A model generated the notes under the pieces. It worked only from the letters and a program-made list of their open reading frames with translations. It searched no databases and was not told the DNA's origin. This document shows, piece by piece, positions 1 through 6,557 of a stretch of DNA of 10,872 bases. Position numbers and translations under genes: made by a program. The first letter of the stretch is position 1, and the number at the start of each line of letters is the position of its first letter. Source of the DNA: Ilumatobacteraceae bacterium (lineage in GTDB: Bacteria > Actinomycetota > Acidimicrobiia > Acidimicrobiales > Ilumatobacteraceae); NCBI GenBank assembly GCA_016650435.1, contig JAENVT010000075.1:1-10872 (forward strand). Direction: 5' to 3'.

Positions 1-1
1 A

Positions 2-1327
2 GTGCACATGCTCTCGAAGGCAGCAGAGGCGGCGCTGCTGAAAACGCTCGAAGAGCCACCTCCACATGTCGTGTTCGTGCTCGCGACCACCGATCCGCAA
101 AAGGTCAGCGACACCATCCGCAGTCGCACGCAACACCTGCAATTTCATCTGCTCCCGATGGATGTTCTCGAGCAGCACATCCGTTGGTTGGCCGCCGACG
201 CCGGCATCGATGTCACCGACGCTGCCGTCGAGTCCGTGCTGCGCCAAGGTGGCGGATCGGCGCGCGACACCATCTCGGCGCTCGAGCTGGTCGCCGCCAG
301 TGGTGGTGAGACACCAGAGGCGACGCCGCTCGACGAGTTCGTCGAGGCGTTCATCGAGAACGATCCCGGCCGAGCACTTGCCGTCGTCGCCCACGCCGTG
401 CTGCAAGGTCGTGACCCGCGCACGCTCACCGAAGAGATCATCCGCCACCTGCGCGACTGCTTCCTTGCCCTCATGGCACCGGAGCTCGTCCAGCTGCCCG
501 CGCAACGCGAGGCCGAGGTGTCGTCGCAAGCCACACGTCTTGGTGCTGCATCGATCGTGCGGGCCATGGAGCGTCTCGGCGAGATGCTGGTCGAGATGCG
601 CCATGCACCCGACCCGCGATTGCTGCTCGAGGTCGCCCTGGTGCAACTAACCCACGACGCCTCAGGCGCGGACCTGCACAGCTTGATGTCGCGGCTCGAA
701 CGCCTCGAGCAAACGGTCGCCGCCGGCGTCACGAGCCCCGCGCCGCCGAAGACCGTGCCGACAGATCCCAACACGGGTCGGGCGACGATCGGCGGTCGCG
801 CCAGACGCGAGACAGCACCGGGCTCTTCGCCGGCGAGCACGCATCCGTCGCAGCCGGCGGCCGACGCTTCCACCGCGCCCACCGCATCGGCGAACAGCAC
901 CACGACCGTCGACAAAGCCATCGACAACAGCCAGATCCCGTCGCTGTTCGAGACCCAGGTCCGCCCGGCGCTTCGCGGCATGACCAAGGCGATCTACATG
1001 GGGGCGCATGTTGGCGCGATGTCGGGCGAGGCGTTGGTCATCGGCTTCGCCGGCGAACCGCATCGAGCACGTGCCGAGGAATACCGCCGCGAAGTCGAGA
1101 AGGCGTTAGCCGCTGCTGCCGGGCGGCCAATCCCCTTGTCACTGGTCGTCGACCACGCATCGCACGACGACAACGTGGTGCAGCTGAAGCGCGCCGAGCC
1201 GGCACAAGCCGACGAAGACATCGACACAGGCGATCTCGTCGACGTACCGCCCGAGGCCATCATCTCGCCGATCGATCGACTGACTCAGGCGTTCCCGGGT
1301 TCCGAGATCATCGACGAGCGACCCTGA
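2..1327 (+). CDS. dnaX: DNA polymerase III subunit gamma/tau, 3' part (5' end outside window)
   Basis: DnaX is the ATPase of the clamp loader, which opens and loads the sliding clamp at replication forks. The window opens inside the AAA+ domain. The first visible residues, VHMLS followed by LLKTLEEPP, are the classic DnaX segment after Walker B. The sensor 1 region (FVLATTD, visible residues 25-31) and the sensor 2 motif GGGSARD (83-89) follow. The Walker A motif and zinc module must lie upstream of the window. After the clamp-loader collar region (to about residue 230) comes a Pro/Ser/Thr/Ala-rich linker (about 240-310), then a C-terminal domain of the actinobacterial DnaX type (about 315-395) and an acidic tail. 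No A-rich slippery heptamer is visible, so only the full-length form is supported. The stop TGA shares its last base with the recR ATG, implying translational coupling. Identity is confident; the gene is truncated by the window edge. Confidence 0.96.
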   Translation: MHMLSKAAEAALLKTLEEPPPHVVFVLATTDPQKVSDTIRSRTQHLQFHLLPMDVLEQHIRWLAADAGIDVTDAAVESVLRQGGGSARDTISALELVAASGGETPEATPLDEFVEAFIENDPGRALAVVAHAVLQGRDPRTLTEEIIRHLRDCFLALMAPELVQLPAQREAEVSSQATRLGAASIVRAMERLGEMLVEMRHAPDPRLLLEVALVQLTHDASGADLHSLMSRLERLEQTVAAGVTSPAPPKTVPTDPNTGRATIGGRARRETAPGSSPASTHPSQPAADASTAPTASANSTTTVDKAIDNSQIPSLFETQVRPALRGMTKAIYMGAHVGAMSGEALVIGFAGEPHRARAEEYRREVEKALAAAAGRPIPLSLVVDHASHDDNVVQLKRAEPAQADEDIDTGDLVDVPPEAIISPIDRLTQAFPGSEIIDERP

Positions 1328-1932
1328 TGGCGGTCTACACCCAGCCCGTTCAAGCGTTGATCGACGAGCTCGGACGCCTGCCCGGTATCGGACCCAAGTC
1401 GGCGCAGCGCATTGCCTTCCACCTCCTCAAGGTGCCCGCCGACGACGTCAATCGGCTGGCGATGTCGATCACCGACGCCAAGGCTCGGGTGCGATTTTGT
1501 GTGCGATGCTGGAACTTCGCCGATGGGGATCTGTGCCCGATCTGTCTCGACGATCGCCGCGACACAACGACCCTTTGCGTCGTCGAGGAATCACGAGACA
1601 TCGTCTCGATCGAGAAGACTGGTGAGTTCCGCGGTCGCTATCACGTACTGCTCGGTGCGATGAGCCCACTCGACGGGATCGGCCCAGAACAGTTGAAGAT
1701 GAAGGAGCTGTTCGCACGCCTCGAACCTGAGGGCGTGCAAGAGGTGATCGTGTGCACCAACCCCAACACCGAGGGCGAGGTCACCGCTCTGTATCTGGCG
1801 CGAATGTTGCGGCCATTCGGGATTCGGGTGACACGCATCGCCAGCGGGCTGCCGGTCGGCGGCGACTTGGAATATGCCGACGAATTGACACTCGGTCGGG
1901 CACTCGAGGGCCGCCGCGAACTGACTGGGTAG
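1327..1932 (+). CDS. recR: Recombination mediator protein RecR
   Basis: RecR acts with RecO/RecF to load RecA on gapped single-stranded DNA during recombinational repair. The 201-residue length is typical of the family. The N-terminal helix-hairpin-helix contains [20 protein letters not shown] (residues 15-34). A four-cysteine zinc finger follows (C58, C61, C70, C73). The Toprim domain starts around VVEESRDI and includes [20 protein letters not shown] and the [16 protein letters not shown] segment; the C-terminal [21 protein letters not shown] is also characteristic. The ATG start overlaps the dnaX stop (TGATG), giving a coupled dnaX-recR unit. The small ebfC/ybaB gene that often sits between dnaX and recR in bacteria is absent here. 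The gene ends with TAG. Confidence 0.97.
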   Translation: MAVYTQPVQALIDELGRLPGIGPKSAQRIAFHLLKVPADDVNRLAMSITDAKARVRFCVRCWNFADGDLCPICLDDRRDTTTLCVVEESRDIVSIEKTGEFRGRYHVLLGAMSPLDGIGPEQLKMKELFARLEPEGVQEVIVCTNPNTEGEVTALYLARMLRPFGIRVTRIASGLPVGGDLEYADELTLGRALEGRRELTG

Positions 1933-1954
1933 TCACCGCCACAGCGATTGTCCG

Positions 1955-2027
1955 GAAAAATAGGCTGGGGTACCACTCCTGGACCTGGTAGCGGGCGGAC
2001 GGGCCAGCTCCAGAGGCGGTACCCCAG
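1955..2027 (-). terminator. Long imperfect hairpin, possible terminator for the minus-strand thiolase transcript
   Basis: CTGGGGTACC (1965-1974) is exactly complementary to GGTACCCCAG (2018-2027). Inside it, CTGGACCTGG (1979-1988) pairs with CCAGCTCCAG (2004-2013) with one mismatch. Together they form an almost continuous stem of about 24 positions with three mismatches and one G-U pair, closed by a 15-nt loop (1989-2003). Read on the minus strand, the stem is followed by CCTATTTTTCC, so five U residues lie a few bases after it; the plus strand has no T tract. It lies between convergent recR and the thiolase gene, about 130 bases beyond the thiolase stop. A terminator is plausible, but the large loop and mismatched stem are atypical. 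A REP-like palindrome or small RNA cannot be excluded. Confidence 0.4.
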
Positions 2028-2087
2028 AACTCACGTCAGCAACAGGACGGTGTCACTAACGTCTATGTGACGGTTATATTACGGTCC

Positions 2088-2147
2088 ATGCCCGTACATG
2101 TCAAGCAATATCTACCAGCAGTGTTCGGACAACTACTGGCCGACTAA
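2088..2147 (+). other. Possible leaderless small ORF (19 codons) with promoter-like box
   Basis: In the gap between recR and the thiolase gene, a TATATT box (2075-2080) fits the actinobacterial -10 pattern TAnnnT and is followed seven bases later by ATG (2088). That ATG opens a 19-codon frame, MPVHVKQYLPAVFGQLLAD, ending in TAA (2145-2147), just before the 3' end of the convergent thiolase gene. A palindrome, GTCAC-N10-GTGAC (2052-2056 and 2067-2071), sits directly upstream where an operator could lie. The stretch is visibly more AT-rich than its surroundings. There is no Shine-Dalgarno, no recognisable domain and no homolog known to me. It may equally be chance, an antisense transcript start into the thiolase gene, or a decayed gene. 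Confidence 0.15.
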
Positions 2148-2155
2148 CTTCGTGC

Positions 2156-3337
2156 TCAAAGGCTACGAACAAGTAACGCGTCGCCTTGTCCGCCTCCACC
2201 GCACAATGCGGCCGCTCCCAAGCCTCCACCACGACGGCGTAACTCGTGCAGCAGAGTCAACGCGAGACGATTTCCGCTCATTCCGATGGGGTGACCAAGG
2301 GCGATCGCGCCGCCGTTGACGTTAACGATCTCGTCGGTGATGCCCAGCTCTTCCATCGAGGCAATGCCCACCGCGGCGAACGCCTCGTTGATCTCGAACA
2401 GATCGACATCAGCGACGGTCTTGCCAGCGCGCACCAGGGCCGCGCTGATCGCTCGGCTGGGTTGATGCAACAGCGATGCGTTGTCGGGTCCGGCGACCAT
2501 GCCGTAGCTCACGAACTGTCCGAGCGGTGAAACACCGCGCGAATTCACAGCCCGTTCGCTCATCATCACGAGTGCGCATCCGCCGTCGCTGATCTGCGAT
2601 GCGTTGGCCGCGGTGATGGTGCCTTGCGCGTCGAACGCCGGCCGCAACGCTGCGAGTGATTCCATCGTCGTGCCAGGGCGCACACCCTCGTCCGTCTCGA
2701 AGAGGATCGGTTCGCCGCGTCGTTGCGGAATGCTGACCGGTGTGATCTCGTCGCCAAGACGACCATCCTTGATCGCGTTCGCGGCACGCTCGTTCGACTT
2801 CACCGCAACCTCGTCTTGTTGCTCGCGGGTGATGCCACCAGCGGCGTACCGCTCCGTACCGAGGCCCATGAGGCACGAATCGAACGCACACCACAAACCG
2901 TCTTGGATGATCGAGTCGGCGAGCTCGGCGTTGCCGTAGCGAAGCCCGCTCCGCGCGCCGGCCGCAAGGTACGGCGCGTTGGACATGCTCTCCATCCCAC
3001 CGGCGACGACGATGTCGGCCTCGCCGGCAGCGATCATCTGGTCGGCGAGGTAGATCGTGTTGAGACCCGACAGGCAGACCTTGTTGATGTTGACGCTCGG
3101 CACGCTCAGGGGGATGCCAGCTTTGACCGCGGCCTGACGCGAAGGCACTTGACCCTGCCCCGCCATCAACACCTGACCCATCAGCACGTGCTCGACCTCT
3201 TCGGGCGACACGCCGGCGCGCTCGAGTGCTGCCTTGATCGCCAGACCGCCGAGATCGGCGGCACTCAACGAAGCGAGCGCTCCACCGAGCTTGCCAATCG
3301 GCGTCCGTGCCCCGGCGACGATGTACGAACCTGCCAC
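2156..3337 (-). CDS. Acetyl-CoA C-acetyltransferase (thiolase II, AtoB/PhaA type)
   Basis: This 393-residue protein matches the length and motifs of biosynthetic/degradative thiolases, which condense two acetyl-CoA into acetoacetyl-CoA or cleave acetoacetyl-CoA. Visible catalytic features are the nucleophilic cysteine C88 in NKVCLSG, the NEAFA motif (N317), the GHPIGMSG motif with H349, and C379 in ALCGGGGQG. These positions match the numbering of the well-studied PhaA enzyme closely. The start is GTG, giving the expected N-terminus MAGSYIVAGARTPIG; the purine-rich GAGGGAGAGA (3341-3350) just upstream serves as ribosome-binding site. The gene follows the GH18 gene by 30 bases on the same strand, so they may be cotranscribed. 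Nearby divergent ccr and epimerase genes suggest a role in the ethylmalonyl-CoA route, feeding acetoacetyl-CoA toward crotonyl-CoA. Substrate chain-length preference cannot be read from the sequence. Confidence 0.93.
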   Translation of the reverse strand: MAGSYIVAGARTPIGKLGGALASLSAADLGGLAIKAALERAGVSPEEVEHVLMGQVLMAGQGQVPSRQAAVKAGIPLSVPSVNINKVCLSGLNTIYLADQMIAAGEADIVVAGGMESMSNAPYLAAGARSGLRYGNAELADSIIQDGLWCAFDSCLMGLGTERYAAGGITREQQDEVAVKSNERAANAIKDGRLGDEITPVSIPQRRGEPILFETDEGVRPGTTMESLAALRPAFDAQGTITAANASQISDGGCALVMMSERAVNSRGVSPLGQFVSYGMVAGPDNASLLHQPSRAISAALVRAGKTVADVDLFEINEAFAAVGIASMEELGITDEIVNVNGGAIALGHPIGMSGNRLALTLLHELRRRGGGLGAAALCGGGGQGDALLVRSL

Positions 3338-3367
3338 GGCTCTCTCCCTCTCTCGCGTACGAACAAT

Positions 3368-4603
3368 CTACGGCGTGGTGTTGGCCAGCGCCGCATAGAC
3401 ATCGGCCGTCTCGTAGCCGAGAGCCCATAGCACGACACCGGACCATCCGTTGCTCAGCGCGACCTGGGCGTGCTGTTGGATCGCGGCGGCGTCGGGGTAA
3501 TAGACGTAGTGACGAACAGTGCACGACAGCTGCGTCGTTGGTGGCGTCAACCGCAGTGCCGGCTGCAGGGCGCTCCCAGCTGCCGGAGCGGCAACCCGTG
3601 GGGCGACATTCGGCGGCGGCACATACGGCGGCGGGGGAATCGCGGCGGTGCTGTATCCCGTGGCGACGACGTCGTACGAGAAGTACATCTCGCCCGACTC
3701 CTGGTGACGGGCTGGTGTGGCGCCGTGAGCATCGATCAGCGCCTGCATGTTCTCTAGTTCGATGCTGCTGGTGTTCAATGCTCCATCGGGGCATATCTCG
3801 GAACTGTTGACCTTGCGCCCCCAGTTGCGGCCGTAGGCCGGGATGCCGAGTTGCAACTTGGACTTGTAGTTCGCCAGCGCAGTGTTGCTGTACGCAACAA
3901 CCTGATTGAGCCAAGTGATCGGCGAAATCGGCCCCGGCGAGCTGACACTCCAGTCATACACCATCAGCCGGACTCGATCGGCGTACACCCCGATGAAAGC
4001 TTGGTCGTAGACCGGGTAGCCCGTCTCGTTACCGGCCGCGACCCACGTCGGCGGAATGGTGACAGAAAGCAACTTGCCGCTGTTGTGCAGGGCCGTGGCA
4101 AGCTCCGAGACGAACGCCCTCCATGCGGGCTGAGTTGTCGCCCATGAGGCGCGACCATCGTTGAAGGCGAATCCCTCGTAGTCGAGGTCGACACCGTCTA
4201 TCTCTGGGTATGTCGCGGTGAGCGAAACAATGTTGGCGATGTGCGCGGCCCGGCTGGTTGGGTCGGCAAGGACCGCCGCCATCACCAACTTGCCACTGCC
4301 ATCGGTGATCGATGGCAGCACGTGCAGCCCGCGGATGTGAGCTTGGTGGGACGTCGTGTTGAGTTGCGTTGCCGAGCCGACCAGCCCGATCGTGCCATCG
4401 GGCAACGCGCTGAAGAAAAACGGCGAGACGTCGGAGAACATCGACGTGGCCGCTGGATCCATGAAGCCAACTCGTCCGTCGGGCGCGTTCCAATAGGGAA
4501 CCCAGCCGCTGATGAAGCGGTTCGGGTTGCAAGCGCTGAGCGCAATCATCGCCGCGGCAACGAACGAGGCGCGCCAGAAGCCGCTCCTGCGTCTATTGGG
4601 CAC
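3368..4603 (-). CDS. GH18 family glycoside hydrolase-like lipoprotein
   Basis: From the GTG at 4603 this is a 411-residue protein. The N-terminus VPNRRRSGFWRASFVAAAM is a basic then hydrophobic signal peptide ending in the lipobox LSAC, so mature protein would begin at C25 and be lipid-anchored outside the membrane. The GH18 signature DGVDLDYE (136-143) keeps all the acidic residues, including the proton donor E143. LMVYDWS (M214, Y216, D217), LGIPAYGRNW (252-261) and VVLWALGYE (W393) are further GH18 barrel strands. A Pro-rich stretch (about 322-359, including IPPPPYVPPP) interrupts the barrel before the last strands. Chitin-, peptidoglycan- or other GlcNAc-glycan cleavage fits the family; the substrate is unknown. 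An upstream in-frame ATG at 4669 would place 22 unlikely residues before the signal peptide. No Shine-Dalgarno precedes the GTG, but TACCCT lies 7 bases upstream, suggesting a leaderless mRNA. The gene is followed by the thiolase gene after 30 bases. Confidence 0.82.
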   Translation of the reverse strand: MPNRRRSGFWRASFVAAAMIALSACNPNRFISGWVPYWNAPDGRVGFMDPAATSMFSDVSPFFFSALPDGTIGLVGSATQLNTTSHQAHIRGLHVLPSITDGSGKLVMAAVLADPTSRAAHIANIVSLTATYPEIDGVDLDYEGFAFNDGRASWATTQPAWRAFVSELATALHNSGKLLSVTIPPTWVAAGNETGYPVYDQAFIGVYADRVRLMVYDWSVSSPGPISPITWLNQVVAYSNTALANYKSKLQLGIPAYGRNWGRKVNSSEICPDGALNTSSIELENMQALIDAHGATPARHQESGEMYFSYDVVATGYSTAAIPPPPYVPPPNVAPRVAAPAAGSALQPALRLTPPTTQLSCTVRHYVYYPDAAAIQQHAQVALSNGWSGVVLWALGYETADVYAALANTTP

Positions 4604-4610
4604 GGGATCA

Positions 4611-4616
4611 AGGGTA
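4611..4616 (-). promoter_or_regulatory. Candidate -10 box (TACCCT) of a leaderless GH18 lipoprotein gene
   Basis: On the minus strand, TACCCT fits TAnnnT and ends seven bases before the chosen GTG (4603), with no Shine-Dalgarno in between. That spacing would put the transcription start at or next to the start codon. No clear -35 element is visible. This is inference from spacing only. Confidence 0.3.
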
Positions 4617-4711
4617 GTGGGTAGGCCGTGTGGGTGCTCCCGCGGCACGCCTGCACGGGTGGTGCACACGTCGATTCACCGAATCACTTCCGGGAGTTCG
4701 TGCGGTGTCAC

Positions 4712-4717
4712 TATCGT
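4712..4717 (+). promoter_or_regulatory. Candidate -10 box (TATCGT) of leaderless ccr
   Basis: TATCGT fits the TAnnnT pattern and ends six bases before the ATG at 4724. No ribosome-binding site lies in the last 20 bases (GGGAG at 4692-4696 is too far). A leaderless transcript is the simplest reading. The box is inside a 19-bp motif, CGGTGTCACTATCGTCTTT, that recurs with two differences at 2048-2066. No convincing -35 element is seen. Confidence 0.35.
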
Positions 4718-4723
4718 CTTTTC

Positions 4724-6052
4724 ATGGAGCATTTCGTCGAGGCGATCGAGAACGGAGCCATTGGCGAGGACCTCGCTCATCTGGCGATTCCCGACCAGTA
4801 TCGAGCAGCTCACGTGTTGAAGGCCGAAGAGACGATGTGGGCCGGCGTTGCCTCGGCCGATAAAGACCCGCGCAAGAGCTTGCACGTCGGCATTGTGCCG
4901 ACACCACAACTGGCGCCCGACGAGGCGTACGTCGCGGTGATGGCCAGCAGCATCAACTTCAACACAGTGTGGAGCAGCATCTTCGAGCCGGTCAGCACGT
5001 TCGGCCCACTCTCGCGGCTCGGACGCGAGAGCGAGTGGGCCCGACGCCACGATCAGCCGTATCAAGTCGTGGGCAGCGATGCCGCCGGCGTGGTGCTGCG
5101 CGTCGGCGCTGCGGTGCGCAACTGGAAGCCCGGAGACCGCGTCACCGTGCACTGCAACTATGTCGACGATCAAGACCAGACCTCGCACGACGATTCGATG
5201 ATGGCCAGCAATCAGCGGATCTGGGGATACGAGACCAACTTCGGCGGTCTCGCCGACCTCGCGGTGGTCAAGATCAACCAGCTGCTGCCGAAGCCCGCCC
5301 ACCTCACATGGGAAGAAGCTGCGGTCAACGCGCTGTGCAACTCGACGAGCTACCGGATGCTCGTATCGAGAAACGGGGCAGCGATGAAGCAGGGCGACGT
5401 CGTGCTGGTCTGGGGTGCGACCGGAGGGATCGGCGCCTACGCCGCGCAATACGTGCTCAATGGCGGGGGCATTCCCGTATGTGTCGTGTCATCGCCCGAC
5501 AAGGCCGAGATCTTGAAGTCGATGGGCGTCGAGGCAGTCATTGATCGACGAGCGAGCGACTACAGGTTCTGGAAGGACGAGCACACCCACGATGAGGGCG
5601 AGTGGCGCCGCTTCGGAAAAGACATCCGCGAGCTCGTCGGCGAAGATCCCGACATCGTCTTCGAACATCCTGGCCGATCGACGTTCGCGGCGTCGATGTA
5701 CGTCGCCAAGCGCGGCGGCACAGTTGTCTCGTGCGCGGCGACGAGCGGCTTCATGATGGAGTTCGACAACCGCCATTTCTGGATGCGGCTGAAGCGGCTC
5801 ATCGGCAGTCACTTCGCCAACTACAAAGAGGCGTGGGAAGCGAACCGACTGGTCTCGAAGGGCATGATCCACCCCGTGCTGTCACAGGTCTTTCCGCTCG
5901 AACAGACGGGCGAGGCTGCGTATCAGGTGCACCACAACATGCACGAGGGCAAGCTCGGCGTGCTGTGCCTGGCGCCAACCGAAGGCCTCGGCGTGACCGA
6001 CCCCGAACTGCGCGACAAACTCGGCGACAAGTTGCACCGCTTCCGCCGGTGA
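4724..6052 (+). CDS. ccr: Crotonyl-CoA carboxylase/reductase
   Basis: Ccr reductively carboxylates crotonyl-CoA with NADPH and CO2 to ethylmalonyl-CoA, the key step of the ethylmalonyl-CoA pathway and of polyketide extender-unit supply. The 442-residue protein aligns by eye along its whole length with Streptomyces-type Ccr: DKDPRKSLH (47-54), MASSINFNTVWSSIFEPVSTF (73-93), GSDAAGVVLR, WGYETNFGGLA (167-177), LTWEEAA, the NADPH-binding VWGATGGIGAYAAQ (229-242), FWKDEHTHD, IVFEHPGR (311-318), GSHFANY (361-367) and GVLCLAP. CO2-site equivalents are N80, E170 and H363; the usual Phe of WGFE is Tyr169. The ATG at 4724 was chosen because the family N-terminus begins there, although the frame stays open upstream to 4628. 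The gene diverges from the GH18 gene across 120 bases and is followed by the epimerase gene after 88 bases, which fits a shared pathway. Confidence 0.96.
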   Translation: MEHFVEAIENGAIGEDLAHLAIPDQYRAAHVLKAEETMWAGVASADKDPRKSLHVGIVPTPQLAPDEAYVAVMASSINFNTVWSSIFEPVSTFGPLSRLGRESEWARRHDQPYQVVGSDAAGVVLRVGAAVRNWKPGDRVTVHCNYVDDQDQTSHDDSMMASNQRIWGYETNFGGLADLAVVKINQLLPKPAHLTWEEAAVNALCNSTSYRMLVSRNGAAMKQGDVVLVWGATGGIGAYAAQYVLNGGGIPVCVVSSPDKAEILKSMGVEAVIDRRASDYRFWKDEHTHDEGEWRRFGKDIRELVGEDPDIVFEHPGRSTFAASMYVAKRGGTVVSCAATSGFMMEFDNRHFWMRLKRLIGSHFANYKEAWEANRLVSKGMIHPVLSQVFPLEQTGEAAYQVHHNMHEGKLGVLCLAPTEGLGVTDPELRDKLGDKLHRFRR

Positions 6053-6064
6053 GCCGCCCCCCTC

Positions 6065-6109
6065 GACCTGCCCGGCGACCTGCCCGGCGACCTGCCCGGC
6101 GATCTCGCC
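6065..6109 (+). repeat. 12-bp tandem repeat, three perfect copies plus a partial one
   Basis: GACCTGCCCGGC occurs three times back to back (6065-6076, 6077-6088, 6089-6100), followed by the degenerate GATCTCGCC (6101-6109). The array begins 12 bases after the ccr stop codon and lies before the epimerase gene. The unit length is a multiple of three. The repeat stays in the ccr frame, where it would read Asp-Leu-Pro-Gly per unit if the TGA were absent. It may be a slippage-generated minisatellite; no regulatory function is evident. Confidence 0.85.
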
Positions 6110-6140
6110 GCGGCGTCACCCGATCTGGTTTACTCAAACT

Positions 6141-6542
6141 ATGTTGCTGACCGAGATCGACCACATCGCCATCGCGGTCCGCGACCTCGATGCGGCGATC
6201 GACTACTACCGACGGGCCTTCGGCGCAAAGGTCGACCACCGCGAGATCGTCGAGAGCGACGGCGTGGAAGAAGCACTGCTGAAGGTTGCCGACAGCTACA
6301 TCCAGCTGACGGCGGCTACGCGGCCTGATTCACCGATAGCCCGCTCGATCGAGAAGCGCGGCGAGGGCCTGCACCACGTCGGCTATCGGGTCGACGATTG
6401 CGCGGCCGCGTTGGCAGCGATGGTTGCAGCAGGTGCTACGGCCATCGATGCACAGCCGAGGCCCGGAAGTCGCGGTACAACGGTTGCATTCATTCATCCG
6501 AAGGGAAGCTTCGGTACGTTGATCGAACTCGTCCAGGAGTAA
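6141..6542 (+). CDS. mce: Methylmalonyl-CoA / ethylmalonyl-CoA epimerase
   Basis: This VOC-fold metalloenzyme interconverts the R and S forms of methylmalonyl-CoA, and ethylmalonyl-CoA in the ethylmalonyl-CoA pathway. The 133-residue length is typical. Two paired VOC modules are visible: IDHIAIAVRDLDAAIDYY (6-23) and GLHHVGYRVDD (76-86). The expected divalent-metal ligands are present: H8, Q55 in YIQL, H79 and E129 in LIELVQE. The adjacent PKGSFGTLIEL segment is typical of the family. The ATG at 6141 fits the family N-terminus; no Shine-Dalgarno precedes it, so it may be leaderless or coupled to ccr transcription. Its position behind ccr supports action on the Ccr product, though a methylmalonyl-CoA role in propionate metabolism is equally possible. 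It converges with the coiled-coil gene, with 15 bases between the stop codons. Confidence 0.92.
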   Translation: MLLTEIDHIAIAVRDLDAAIDYYRRAFGAKVDHREIVESDGVEEALLKVADSYIQLTAATRPDSPIARSIEKRGEGLHHVGYRVDDCAAALAAMVAAGATAIDAQPRPGSRGTTVAFIHPKGSFGTLIELVQE

Positions 6543-6557
6543 ATCAGCCCAGGAAAA

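Noticed and set aside
2..1327. Programmed frameshift in dnaX producing a short gamma form
   Set aside because: No A-rich slippery heptamer with a downstream stem is visible, and the frame runs uninterrupted to the stop.
1933..2155. SRP RNA or tRNA gene in the gap after recR
   Set aside because: The conserved SRP core (GGAAGG/AGCAGC type) is absent and no tRNA T-loop motif or cloverleaf was seen; the hairpin there does not fit either class.
2098..2319. 73-codon plus-strand frame across the thiolase 3' end
   Set aside because: Most of it is antisense to conserved thiolase codons, and it lacks a ribosome-binding site.
2409..3914. 501-codon open frame on the minus strand
   Set aside because: It is an out-of-frame shadow of the thiolase and GH18 genes with Arg-rich low-complexity translation and no recognisable domain.
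4628..4723. N-terminal extension of ccr by 32 residues
   Set aside because: The extension shows no family similarity and overlaps the divergent GH18 start region; family members begin at or near the ATG at 4724.
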